The notes under the pieces were generated by a model. It saw only the letters and a program-made list of their open reading frames with translations, was not told the DNA's origin and searched no databases. A stretch of DNA of 64,000 nucleotides. It comes from Hyparrhenia diplandra. Lineage: Eukaryota; Streptophyta; Magnoliopsida; Poales; Poaceae. Of this stretch, positions 21,272 to 32,531 are shown in pieces; the first letter of the stretch is position 1; each line of letters opens with the position of its first letter. The DNA lies in the NCBI GenBank assembly GCA_015847255.1, contig JADLZK010008245.1, forward strand, positions 186,001-250,000, in the 5' to 3' direction. A program made the translations under genes and the position numbers.

Positions 21272-23203
21272 GTACAACTCTACATTTCCTCTATATCCAA
21301 AATCTCTCAAAGTCTCCAACATGACGAGCCGAACTCAACAGTATTGGGTGGCTTTGTAATTGTGAACTGGCCAAGATATTCTCGACTATCATAGTACTTT
21401 TGCAGATTCGGATAAAGTTCCTTCACTACGTGAACCTTAAATCGCATTACAACATCCTGCATGTATATAGAGTACACAAATAAAGATTATTTGGCTAAAC
21501 GGAGTTCTTACACAAAAAGTAATGCAAAAATTACATATACCAAGTCACACTGATTGTTCATTAATATGAACAGGCTTGTCAGTGGTATGTAGATCTCATC
21601 TTGTACTTGAAAGTGCAAACATTCAGATGGCTATCTATATAATACATAATATGATTTAATAGAGGTTTATGTAGTCACCTCTTCATTCATGCTAGCTCGG
21701 ACCCCCTCTATGGTGCCACGGAACTCCTCATTTTCGATCAAGATCTCAATCTGGGACTTCAAAATTGAGCGCTCACTCTCAAGCCCTCATCCATTTGTGC
21801 CCATACCTTAATCATGGAGTCAACTTTGGCTCGCTCGATTTTATGTTGGCATCATTTTCTTCAACGAACTTTGATAAGGCTTGATTTAAGACAGCGTGTT
21901 CTGCTTCATCTTCTCATCAAAGGCAGCACGCTGATCATGTAATGCTTTCATCATCAAGACCCTTAGTGAGGCCATCATTGACATGGAAATGTCATTTTGC
22001 TCCTTGTTTGACCCTGCATCTAGTAGTTTTCAGCGAGAAATTATGTTAGGACAATTTGTTATTTCAATTCTCTTCTTGATGTCGTCGAGCGGTCAATCTT
22101 TAAATTCAGTTTGAAATCCTCACGGCACTCCTCCTTTAGTTTGTTAGCCTTCTCCTCCAACTCCTTTAGGGACATACAAACTTGTTGCATGTTGTTGCCT
22201 GGATCCATGACGAAGCGGTGTCATAAATCATATAACCAAATATAAACAGGTATCATGGATTCAGGCAACAACATGCAACAAGTTTGTATGTCCCTGAAGG
22301 AGTTGGAGGAGAAGGCTAACAAACTAAAGGAGGAGTGCCAGGAGGATTTCAAACTGAATTTAAAGCTTGACCGTTCTGACGCTGACATCAAGAAGAGACA
22401 ATTGAAACAACAAATTGACCGGTACATAATTTCTCAACGAAAACTACTGGATGTAGGGTCAAACAAGGAGCAGAATGACATTTCCATGTCAATGATGGCC
22501 TCACTAAGGGCCTTGATGATGAAAGCATTACATGATCAGCGTGCTGCCTTTGATGAGAAGATGAAGCAGGAACGCGCTGTCTTAAATCAAGCCTTATCAA
22601 AGTTCATTGAAGAAAATGATGCCAACATAAAATCGGAGCGAGCCAAAGTTGACTCCATGATTAAGCAGGTATGGGCACAAATGGATGAGGGCTTGGAGAG
22701 TGAGCGCTCAATTTTGAAGTCCCAGATTGAGATCTTGATCGAAAATGAGGAGTTCCGTGGCACCATAGAGGGGGTCCGAGCTAGCATGAACGAAGAGGTG
22801 ACTACAGAAACCTCTATTAAATCATATTATGTATTATATAGATAGCCATCTGAATGTTTGCGCTTTTAGGTATCTACATACCGCTGACAAGCCTGTTCAT
22901 ATTAATGAACAACGAGTGTGACTTGGTATATGTAATTTTTGCATTACTTTTTGTGTAAGAACTCCGTTTAGCCAAATGATCTTTATTTGTGTACTCTATA
23001 TACATGCAGGATGTTGTAATGCGATTTAAGGTTCATGTAGTGAAGGAACTTTATCCGGATCTACAAAAATACTATGATAGTCGAGAATATCTTGGCCAGT
23101 TCACAATTACAAAGCCACCCAATACTGTTGAGTTCGTCGTCATGTTGGAGACTTTGAGAGATTTTGGATATAGAGGAAATGCAGAGTTGTACTACCTCAA
23201 TCC
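21272..23203. repeat. Large inverted repeat, ~0.94 kb arms, 46-base centre
   Basis: Arm 1 (21272-22208) and arm 2 (22255-23203) are reverse complements with high identity and small indels. The two ATG codons of the duplicated gene face away from each other across 46 bases (22209-22254). Arm 2 ends where a LINE fragment begins; arm 1's gene continues past the repeat to 21081. Confidence 0.9.
22255..23203 (+). pseudogene. Unrecognised coiled-coil protein gene, right copy, 3'-truncated
   Basis: Exon 1 (22255-22797, 181 codons) is open throughout. It encodes a Lys/Glu-rich, heptad-like protein: QQVCMSLKELEEKANKLKEE, SMSMMASLRALMMKALHDQ, FDEKMKQERAVLNQALSKF. The donor is GTGACT; the acceptor is TGCAG before 23010, and phase is 0. 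Exon 2 gives DVVMRFKVHVVKELYP, YYDSREYLGQFTITKPPNT and MLETLRDFGYRG, stopping at LYYLN where LINE sequence starts. The C-terminal ~75 residues present in the left copy are missing. It is better preserved than the left copy. Function unknown. Confidence 0.6.
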
Positions 23204-24035
23204 TTCCATGGCCTTAGTTAGGAGGTTGCCCTTCCATGTCGGGATGCGCGCAGCTACCCGGTCGACCAAGCACTGCTCAACGTCCCGACTGAGCCGCGTG
23301 ACCGAGAGTGGGACTCCCAAGTAGGTGACCGGGAAGTCCTGACGACGACAGGGGAACACCTCCAGATTCGCGGAGATGGCGTCCTCAGGGCACCTAATCG
23401 GTGACTTGTCGAGGTTTGTCGTGAGGCCCGAGGCCCCCGCCAAGAGCTCCCAGGAGTTGGCGGATGCAAGAGAAGTCGGAGGCCGAAGGAGAGAGGAGCA
23501 CGACCAGGTCATCGGTGTAGATAGAGGTCATGCATTTGCCGACACGCTGCGGCAATGGCACGAGCATCCCGCCTCTGCCCGCCTCCGCGATGAGAGAGTT
23601 GAGCACCTCCATGACGATGATGAACATGAAGGGGATAGGGGATCGCCCCGACGGAGTCCCCTAGCGTGGTAGATGCGCCGCCCGGGACGGCCGTTGACGA
23701 GGACCCCGGTGCCGGGCTGTGGAGAGCAAGGCGGAGATCCGGTCGCGCCAACGTTGTGGGAAGCCAGCATGCTCGAGGACCTCTAGGAGGAAGGGCCAGG
23801 CCACCGTGTCGAAAGCCTTGGCCAGGTCCACCTTGGGCGGCACCATAGGCGCCTGCTGCGCATAGAGCCACCGGAAAGCAAGCTGCACCATTGCGGAAGT
23901 TGTCGTGTATTTTCCGGCCACGGACGAACGCCGACTGGTTGAGCCGCACGAGCTCCGGGAGACGCGGCGCAAGGCGCATGGCAAGCCCCTTGGCGAACAG
24001 CTTACCCACCGAGTGGATCCAGCTGATGGGCCGTT
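23204..24035 (-). mobile_element. LINE reverse-transcriptase fragment
   Basis: Minus-strand frames give SVGKLFAKGLAMRLAPRLPE, LNQSAFVRGRKIHDNF, the region around VDLAKAFDTVAWPFLLEVL, GDPLSPFMFIIVMEVLN, the catalytic-box variant IYTDDLVVLLSPS, and VTYLGVPLSVTRL. Frameshifts separate these pieces. Neither a 5' end nor an A tail is present, so the piece reached this site by rearrangement rather than simple retrotransposition. It truncates the right arm gene. Confidence 0.8.
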
Positions 24036-24039
24036 AGTG

Positions 24040-25500
24040 AATCATTGATAGTAGTATGGAATAAAAAATAATGTACTATTTCTGTAACAAGCAGTAAATC
24101 GAGGCTCCCTCCTCTCAGTCCAATTACAGGCAACTAGGTTGCATAGCAATGACTGTCAGTTGCTGCAGTAAACGTCAATACGATGTGTGAGCTAGGATCT
24201 GGAGGTGTCTCCATGATAGATAACATCTCCTCCATTCATGATTTCCTTTAGGCAAAATTACTGTTTAGGGCCAGACAAAATGAATATGCAGTAGTACGAT
24301 TTAGTAGCTAAAAGTTCTCTGTACATCTTTTATTTTGCATGATCTCAAAGTAGGGATTTGAAGAAACATATATTTCAGGTCTCGATGGCTATGCGCACTC
24401 TAGGGGCATTTGGTGTAGGAACAGCTTGGTATAATGAAATTATATATGGTAGAAGATTATTTGTGCATAGAAGACCTGAAAAGCTAACAAAATTACAACT
24501 CAAATAAACTGAGCTCACCACTCATAGTTATAATTCCTTTTCTACTCAACTAACTCAAATACCATAACAAACTCATTGGGTATTCCACTGTAAGATTTAT
24601 CTTTTATTTTATTTTACTCTACAAAAATGTGTGTCATTGTATTAAGTAAATGAAGTTTGTTACATCCACAAAACAACTACAAGAAGATAGAATAATAACT
24701 TCAACTTGACCTATGGGTTGTAGAATCCTAAGAACCCCCAAAGTGTCACTAATCATCACAGTGCCACCCTGTTTTCCCTTGCTTTCGGAGGGATTTGTTA
24801 CTTTGGAAGGTAATTGTCAATATATCCTGAACACTAAGATTTGTAAACATATGAGCAAATGGCTGTGTTTTTAGTTTGACAGCCTTTTGATTAGACTTTT
24901 TTTTTTTTCGATAAGCCTTTTGATTAGACTTGAAGGTTGACCACAAATATATCCAAGATATAAGCTGTGCCACCAACTGATTACATGCGGTGCAGCTAGG
25001 AATCATACTTTAAGGATGCTGAGTGTCTTCCTAGCATTAAAAATTGACTGTACAAGTAATTCTGATCTTAGGGATAGATTATTTTTAGGGACGGCGAGAA
25101 CACCCAGCAGTACGGCGGCGGCTCGACATGGCCGGCGGCGAGCAAGGTCGCCGGCGCAAGTGAACTCGGCCCTAGCGACCACAACATGAAAGATTGAACG
25201 CGCGGAAATAACGAGGAAGTAAGGGTGTCTCACGACTAGTAGCGGCGATTACGGCCTGACGACGATGGACGGCGACGGACAAAGGACGGCGGTGCTCTGC
25301 AAATCCGACGACACGACATGAGCGACCGAGAAGGAAAACAAGAAGGAAACAGTGTTGTTAACGTTGCGAATTCGACCACGAACTCGGCGACTTGCTTACG
25401 GTGCGAATGAAGCGAAGGCGAGGTCGAGCTCCGGCGGCTGCTCGATTGGAGGCGGCTGTCGCGAGTAGATGGGAAAACTGGTTAGAGGAGACTGGCGGCG
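24040..25500. other. No gene seen; contains a tail-only insertion
   Basis: AT-rich to ~25050. 25060-25500 is GC-rich, with a possible spliced leader on the minus strand (GTAAGC donor near 25397, TTTGCAG acceptor near 25300), but no coding frame was found. Confidence 0.3.
24882..24930 (-). mobile_element. Tail-only LINE insertion with target duplication
   Basis: GCCTTTTGATTAGACT is present at 24882-24897 and 24915-24930. Between them the minus strand reads TTATCG plus 11 A. The same TTATC(G/T)-A(n) 3' end closes the LINE at 5235-5244. Confidence 0.75.
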
Positions 25501-25501
25501 G

Positions 25502-25509
25502 TATTTATA
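25502..25509 (-). promoter_or_regulatory. Candidate minus-strand TATA box
   Basis: TATAAATA on the minus strand, followed by a C-rich leader-like sequence with a GTAAGC donor about 110 bases downstream. Gene promoter or remnant LTR promoter cannot be told apart. Confidence 0.35.
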
Positions 25510-25931
25510 GACAAGGACGGGCGTGGAGATCACGCCGACCTGCGGAGAAATCGGGGGCAGTTTGTTGGGAGTCCATCGGCAGCGGAACAGAGCAGCGCTG
25601 CATCCCGGCCCAAGCCAATAGCCAATCTAATGACCTCTTTAGCAAAAAAAAATAATAATGATGATAATAATGACCTTCCCTTCATGGAGTAGGGAGAAGT
25701 TCGAGCGATAATTTGTTTTACTACAGATTAAACACTTCAACACGATCAAAGATGCCAAATTAGTGCAGCGAGATAATCCCAGTTGCTTCCACTTCCACAC
25801 TGGTTTATTACTGATCAGTACATACTTACATTAATTAAAGCAGAGTCCACGTGCACACACTGCACCGAACAAACTCGAGAACACACCGAGTCGAGACGCT
25901 TCCAGAAAACAACAGGGAAAAAAAAAAGCGT

Positions 25932-26376
25932 CTACTGCGTCTGCTCCTGGAGCAGTGGCGGCGCGACGTCGACCCTCGCGACGCCACCCCTGTTCTCAAC
26001 GACCTTAGCGACCTCGACTTCGCCGACGACGACCTCCCTAGCCGCCTCATCCTCCACTCCTCCTTCACCTTCCTCCTCGTAGTTCGGGTCGTTGGGGTCG
26101 ATGGCGGGGGTGCCGGATCAAGCTGGTCCTCGACGACGCCACCGGGTCCATCCCAGGTGTACTTGCCGCCGCGGCCGGACTTGGGGGCGGGGTGCCGATG
26201 CCCACGCCGCGGGGCGCGTTCGCCGGGTGCCGCTCGAAGCGGTGGAGCCCGTGCTCCTCCAGCTTCCGCTCCACGTACTTGACCGTGTCCGGGCGACGTG
26301 TCTCTGGGATCGGCATCTTCTCCGTCACCTTCTTGCCCTCCTCGTCACGGTGCGTCACACGCATGTACGCCGCCAT
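25932..26376 (-). pseudogene. Small conserved plant protein (~148 aa), two single-base gaps
   Basis: Starts MAAYMRVTHRDEEGKKVTEK, then PIPETRRPDTVKYVERKLEE, HGLHRFERHPANAPRG and VGIGTPPP. After a one-base gap in a C run (~26192) it continues as KSGRGGKYTWDGPGG. After a second gap (~26107) it gives IDPNDPNYEEE, VVVGEVEVAKVVENRGG and VARVDVAPPLLQEQTQ before TAG at 25932. The pattern (basic N-terminus, PETRRPDT box, acidic middle) is that of a small plant protein family of unknown function. Total length is 445 bases where 447 would be in frame, so both gaps may be consensus errors. A TATA box lies ~135 bases upstream. Confidence 0.65.
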
Positions 26377-26510
26377 TGTTGGTGTTGGTGTTGCTGCTCG
26401 ATCTCGAAGGTGTGGGTTGGACTGTGGAACTGATGCGCTGGTTGTATTGTACTTGTTCTTTGATCTCTGTGTGTGCCTGGTGGTGATAAGTATGGTGTGG
26501 CCGGCGAGGG

Positions 26511-26517
26511 ATTTATA
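26511..26517 (-). promoter_or_regulatory. TATA box of the small conserved gene
   Basis: Minus-strand TATAAAT within CCCTATAAATCCC, at a plausible distance from the ATG at 26376. Confidence 0.6.
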
Positions 26518-26898
26518 GGGGGAGTGAGGTGAGCGGTGGAGGAGCGCCGGAGGTGTCTAGAAGGTGAGCGAAGGTGGAAGAAGGAGACGGCGACATCTAG
26601 AGTACACGTCTCGAGTCACGACGCCACCGCTTTTGGCTGGAACGGAACGGAAATATCTATTCGCCCGCGTGACGCGGCGGATACGCACGAACACTTGCTC
26701 GCGTGGCGACTGCTGATTGGCGCCATCAGGTGTGCCAGCAAACTTATCTGTTTTTTTTAAAAAAAAAATGTGTTTAAACGGTTCCTGCACAACAGGTCAA
26801 CAGCACAAGTACAAATTCAGTCAGAGCATCTCCCATTTATTAAAAAGGACAATTCGTATAGTTAAGGAATTTTCATGTGCTACAAAATGTTGAAAGTA

Positions 26899-27137
26899 CT
26901 CCCTCCGTTCCACAATACTTGTAATTTTCGACTCATATAAATTATGCTTGACTGCTCGCCTTATTCAAATTTTTTATGTAAATTATAAAACAAACAAAAC
27001 GTCATTACAATATCTTTAGTGATGTAATAAGTCATAACAAAAGTGGTAATATTTATTAAAAAAAGTTGAATAAGACAAGAGGTCAAACACAGTTTATATG
27101 AGTCAAAGAATTACAAAGTATTCTCGAACGGAGGGAG
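26899..27137. mobile_element. Stowaway MITE
   Basis: Ends CTCCCTCCGTTC and GAACGGAGGGAG are inverted repeats, flanked by TA at 26897-26898 and 27138-27139. ~239 bases, AT-rich core. Confidence 0.9.
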
Positions 27138-27139
27138 TA

Positions 27140-27960
27140 GTACATTCATTTGGTTTTCCAACTATTTTGGAAATCTCACATCTAAAAGATACAGGATAAT
27201 TTTGCATCAGGGATCTCAGACAAACCGTGTTGAGTCTATTGAAATAGAGAGAAGAGCAGTTCAATCATGGTAAAAAGACCAAGATTCTGAGTGGATTTTG
27301 AATTTTTTGCAGATGCTATTATAACATGTTCAGTGCTTCCTAATACAACTTTCTAATACTCCCTCAATCCCAAATTGTACAAGCTCTAAACATTCAGAGT
27401 GGCCATGGCTTCAATTACAGTGAAGCCAATGTTATTGGGGAAGGGAAGACGCAATTTTCTCTTTATCTGGGAGGAGATGAGGAATAAAAAAAAAAAAACA
27501 GTTACTCTGGTGGACCAAGAATAATGCAGCATTCCTTCAAAATGGCAGTTTTACGATGATAAAAAGTCACGACCACCTGAGCTCTACTAGCTGCTTACTG
27601 CATTCGAGCTGTGAATCATGCCAAGAACGTTCGGTAACCAGAGCACAAACCAAACAAGGGATATACCATGCATATACTCACTCCATCATGAATTCAGATA
27701 CAGGTCAAACAAACTGGACAGCGGCAATGATGCACGAAGCAGAATTAAGATAACTGTCAGTGAAGTGTTTGCGAAACTGGCATCTCCTCTTAAAACAGAT
27801 TAGAGCATCTACCACATCCTACTGATCTTGGCTAAAACGTCCTTAATCTAGCATCTACTTCAACAGCCATGCCCTACATAACAAAATGTGTCAGGGATGA
27901 GGCCACAAAAGAAACCGGCAACAAGTCAGCCGCCATAATCATCAGCTCCTCTGATCTACT
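27140..27960. other. Intergenic/3' flank of the AHL gene
   Basis: No gene or repeat end recognised. Sequence close to 27960 is probably the AHL 3' UTR. Confidence 0.4.
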
Positions 27961-30563
27961 CTATTCCTGGGGAGTCAAGCTGACGTTGATGTCAGGAGAG
28001 GCCCTGTGTGGCATGGTCAGGGAGCTCGCAGTCGCAGGCCAGCCATCCATGGTGAAGCCCGTCGTCGGCGTGTTCAGGTTCATGGCGCCATGCTCCACGC
28101 TGCTATGAGGATGGGGTTGGCGGCGCAGCTGACGGTGGCGGTGCGTGGAAGCCGTTGCCGGGACCTGCCTGGGAGATTGGCATGGCGGCCGTGAGCACAG
28201 GAGGGGGAGCCACAGGTGCTGGTGGTGCCGGTAGTGCCGGGACGGCAGGTGGCTGCTGCTGCTGCTGCAGGTTCATCCTCCTCTGATGCTGCTTCACACT
28301 GTTGGGCAGGAAGCTCCCCACGATCACCTGCCATGCCGAGTTTTATCATAAAACTTTTATATTAGAACCAACAAAGGATATATAGCTCAGCATTTTCCAT
28401 CAATCTGTGACTGATACGATGCAGAAGTAACAGAACGCACTGAATTATCAAGGAATGAATGTTTTGTGCTCTCATGTGTGTGATGACTGCATCCAAAAAT
28501 TGGTTCAGGTTTCAGTTACAATTTACCTGTATAGGACTTGCAGCACGCAGCATCCCAGCCACTACACCGCCAACTACACGGCCGTCAGGGCCAGCAAGAG
28601 AGACACTGAGCCCGCCGGTTCTCTTCCGTCCTTCCTCAGCCATTGTGAAGGAGCCCATCAATCGCAGAAGCTCAAAACGGCCCTGAAGACCAGAAACACA
28701 TCAGTGCCCTGTGCCCCTTAAATTGTACATGTGCGCGACATCATTGTGATCCTAGGCTATAGCAATGAAACAACTTCGAGATGAAAATGGTCACTTTCCA
28801 TGCACATGGGAGTTGAAGATTTTCTGTGTATTGTTTGTTACAGTTAGATTCAGAACTTAAACAATTCTTCCTGGTGCCTGAAACAAATCAGAGCAATAGT
28901 GGACATACGGGAGGCACAGAGGGTGGAAGAGCCATAAAACAAAATTAAAGAGAAAGTGGAAGTGGAGTTTTCTAGACACAATAGTCTCCCTACTGGTAAA
29001 TCTATAACAGTGTTTGTCTGTTTAATTCTTACTGTAATCAAGTCAAAACAACGTGACTTGCATCGCTAAATCTAGGGCCGAATGAAAGATCCAATTAAGG
29101 TTGACATTTTGTCCACAATAAATAAATAAATCATTGGAACCAAAGTCACTGCTTGATGTGCCTGCAGAGTATAAGCAACTCTAAAACAAAATACACTGAA
29201 TTTGCCCAGAGGGGATTTCATGGTCCTAATCTGAATTAGAAGAATGGCTAAATCTAGGACCGAATGAAAGATCCAATTAAGGTTGACATTTTTTTCCAAC
29301 AAAAAATAAATAAATCATTGGAACCAAAGTCACTGCTTGATGTGCCTGCAGAGCATAAGCAACTCTAAAACAAAAGACACTGAATTTGCCCAGAGGGGGC
29401 TTCATAGTCCTAATCTGAACAAGAAGAATGATAAGATACAGAGAGTAACACTCAACAGTGCATACATACCTCATAGGTGAAGGTGCTACCAGATGGACCC
29501 GGCTGCCTCAATGTTACATTAGAGATTGTCCCATTGGCAGAGAGGATGCAGACCGAGCGTGGACCCTTCTGAGAAAACGACATTATGCGCGCCGCCACAT
29601 CCTACCAACGAATTGGACAAGAAGCTCATCAGTGGTACCGTTAAGATAGTCAAGCACCGGACACTAGTGAAGCAATGCCAAACTAGCTGCTCAGTCTGCA
29701 GAGAAGCATGACGCTGCCGATGATGATGGAACACATGTCTTACCTCCCCAGTACCCACGATGATCACATGAGGTGTGAAGCTCCCTCCGGCTGACAGGGC
29801 GTACCATTCCCCTTTTGCATTGGATGAACACCATTCAGACAGCGAAATGAACAGTTGTTAAGTAACTTAACTACTCAACTAATGATGAAAGAGACCTTAA
29901 TCGCAGCTAATCGGTATTAAGGATTAGGTTCATTAGGTAATCCACCCAGGAAAAATCTGAGATAGAATGCGCGCACCAAATTGGTAGGAAAAAGGGGATA
30001 AAAACATGATAACTGCATTAACAATTATTAACACAAAAAGATGAATGCGACGAACAGAAGAACTGTGGTAACAGGTAACCAATCTTTGACTTGCATTGCA
30101 ACCCTATTGAGTGTGAAAAGTGCATACACATCACCCCAACTGGACCCCATCCAAGCAATGTAACAGAAATCAACAAGGGGAGCAAACAATGCAAGAAACT
30201 AGAACTCAAAAAATGAAATTTTTGAGCTGCTGATGAAGAAAATGAGGACGCTTTGCATTTGATGGGGAATACTGACTGACCTAGGGTGGCTAGGATCTGG
30301 CGCCTCCCGGAACCGCGCGGCCGGCCCCGGCGGCGACCGGAGCTCAGGTTGGCGTGCTCCGTCTGCGCGGCGGTCTGGACGCCATTGCTCCCGGCGGCCT
30401 CGCTCGGCTTGTCCCCACTCCCCAGACTCCAGGCTAGTGGAACTGGATTGGCATCCCCACCATGGCCGCCAGCCGCAGCTGGTGGCGGGGACGGAGTGGG
30501 GGACGTCGACGGCGAGGAGGGAGTGAAGTGGTACACCTTGGGTGCTTCTTGCGCCTCTGTCAT
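27961..30563 (-). CDS. AHL: AT-hook motif nuclear-localised (AHL) protein, copy 1
   Basis: Five exons: 30563-30281, 29811-29744, 29601-29470, 28682-28527 and 28327-28103 (or 27961), all with GT-AG junctions. An AT-hook GRRRGRPRGSGRRQ ends exon 1. The PPC/DUF296 domain covers exons 2-4 (GGSFTPHVIIVGTGEDVA, MSFSQKGPRSVCILSANG, FELLRLMGSFTMAEEG, GRVVGGVVAGMLRAASPIQV). A Gln/Pro-rich tail follows. AHL proteins bind AT-rich DNA in the nucleus and act as growth and chromatin regulators. Two oddities. The start used in copy 2 (MGGREG) is followed here by one G fewer and dead-ends after 26 codons, leaving the in-frame MTEAQEAPKVYHF as the likely start. The tail also shifts near 28115 to stop at 28103, while the conserved end GFTMDGWPATAS and DINVSLTPQE continues in another frame to 27961. 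Confidence 0.85.
29065..29430. repeat. Tandem duplication (~183 bases) in AHL intron 3, copy 1 only
   Basis: Units 29065-29246 and 29247-29430 both start GCTAAATCTAGG and end AGAAGAATG. The paralogous intron has one unit (48136-48320). Confidence 0.9.
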
Positions 30564-31822
30564 GGAGATTTCTGCTCCGAACAAACCGTGGCCGGATTCA
30601 TGGTGGCCACCTGCCACTGCAATGCCCTCCCTTCCCCCATACTGAATTCGAAGATGGGCTCTTCTTGGTTGGAACTTGCTGGGTAAAAATTTCTTTGTCT
30701 TGGTTTGGTTTGCAACTTTGCTTGGCAGAGGAAAGCGGACAAGAACAGACACCAGTTGCTATACCAATGTCATCAAGGAAAGGATTTTTGAAGTAGGGGG
30801 AAATTACAGAGAAAGAAAAGAGTGGGAGGGAGAGAGATTTTGATTTTGGGGGCGGAAACGGCACAAGAAAGAATGGGATGGCGGGGTTTCCTGCTGCTCT
30901 GATCCTCTCCTTTGACCAACTATCTGATTGGTTGGACTGGAAAAAGTGTACTAGAGTCCAACGGAACTTTCATTTTTCTATTGAACAGTAAAGTAGCGAA
31001 TGAAGACAACAATATCTACAGAAAATGGATAAGAAGAATAGTTTAAACAACTGTATTGCATAATTTTATTTTTCACTAAAAAGAAAATGCACATTCTTGG
31101 AGTATTTTTTTTTCATAATCATCGTACTGTAGCTCATATTTCGAATGCTGCTTACACCTATCTTTAAATTTTGCCTCTTGTTAAAAAAAAAGTCGCATCA
31201 GTTGAGAGAAAAGCAAATACATTGGGGTTTGTTCCATACAGTTCATTACTGCTCACTGCCTCACTCCATCTCCAGTTCTCCACTGACATTATGACATCAC
31301 TATGCCTACACTGCACAACTTTGATTATCACAGATCTTACGGTTACATTCCTAAAACAATGATAACATATACAGGATTAAATCTATTGCTTTTGCGAACA
31401 ACAGAGATTAAATTTACAAGTTAGCGTGCATTGTAAACTGACATTTTTTTTTTTTTCATGAGTTTAGTACTATGAATACTACTAATGCCCGTTAGTTTAT
31501 CATCTTTCTATGCAGCTTTCACAATGTGCCTCTTCTTTTGAATATTCAAAATCACATAAAAAAATCTTTCTTGTTTTTCCCTTTTTTCAAGTCTGAAGGC
31601 AGAGTTTAAAGAACTCAGGGAAAATGCCCTTTTTACAAGAGGAACACGGGGAAATACCTGTGCGGTAAAATTATCGCAAGCACGCGCACCAAAAATTGCA
31701 GCACCTGTTTTGCTGGGCCATCTTGCCCTGCACACTTCACAGCTGTCCATCTGAGAGGATAAGATTGAAGCTGGGGGGGCCTTTTGGGAAATCAGTAGCT
31801 GGGTTAATTCAAAGAGGAAATA

Positions 31823-32082
31823 CTCCCTCCGTTCCACAATAGTTGCAACTATGGGAACGCGTCTTGCCAAAAACTTCTCAACTTTGACTAGATTTATAAA
31901 AAAATACGTGCAACATTTATATCTTCAAATAAATTTATTAAAAAACTAGACTTCAAGATCTTTTCGATGATATTAATTACTTAGTATAAATATTTATATA
32001 TTTTAATTAATAATTGCCGGTAGTTTAAAAGTGTTGATTTCTCGGGGAAGCGAGAATTGCAAGTATTGTGGAATGGAGGGAG
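31823..32082. mobile_element. Stowaway MITE with an empty site in the paralogue
   Basis: CTCCCTCCGTTCCACAATA at the left is inverted at the right end (TATTGTGGAATGGAGGGAG), with TA on both sides. At 50682-50692 the paralogous copy reads GAGGAAATAAAAAATAC with a single TA and no element. Confidence 0.93.
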
Positions 32083-32531
32083 TAAAAAATACAGTAAAAT
32101 CCATGACGTCCTGCAGCTGTAAAAGTAAAAGCATGAAATCCTCATCATCATAAAACTATGAATGGCTGAAATAAACAAGACTACTGATAAGACTATAGCA
32201 AGAACTTCACTTATTAGTATCAAAAACAAAAAGAATGCACAGGAAGATGCAGACAAAGGCTCAGGGCTGGGGGCTCTTATCTCATCTCAAACATAAGAAA
32301 AAGAAGAGTGTGGTATGAATAGAAAACGTTTACACAAGTAAATAGGGAAGAAGATTAAGTTAAACATAAGTTTAACGCAATATACGTAGCAGCAATGCAA
32401 AAAACGACGGTGTACAGGAACAACAGCTAATGTAGGAGTAGAGCACGAGACACAGAGAGTATCACTGTCCCTTGCCTTGGAAACATCAAAGCTCAGTGGG
32501 CACAGCTGGATTGGTCTGCAGAAGTTAACTC

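Larger units (their letters stand above)
19246..22208 (-). pseudogene. Unrecognised coiled-coil protein gene, left copy, split by a solo LTR
   Basis: Exon 1 runs from ATG 22208 to a GTGACT donor after 21678; exon 2 starts at 21456 after a TGCAG acceptor. The N-terminal part is highly charged and helical (SLKELEEKANKLKEEC). Exon 2 encodes FKVHVVKELYP, YYDSREYLGQFTITKPPNT and MLETLRDFGYRG, then STWLKKIDGQEELYWF and an acidic tail MEYYDDGEEHDDM. Several indels break exon 1 and the middle of exon 2. The solo LTR (19259-21075) lies just before the end. Across the LTR, with one ACATA removed, the frame closes as MSP-stop at 19246-19248, so this is the natural C-terminus. Sequence 18760-19245 would then be its 3' UTR. 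I do not recognise the family; a transposon-carried gene is possible. Confidence 0.6.
28241..32531. repeat. Segmental duplication, copy 1
   Basis: Matches 47344-51425 in the same orientation across exons, introns, the 5' flank and beyond, at high identity. Copy-1-specific features are the intron tandem duplication (29065-29430) and the Stowaway at 31823-32082. The left break lies inside the last AHL exon. Confidence 0.92.
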
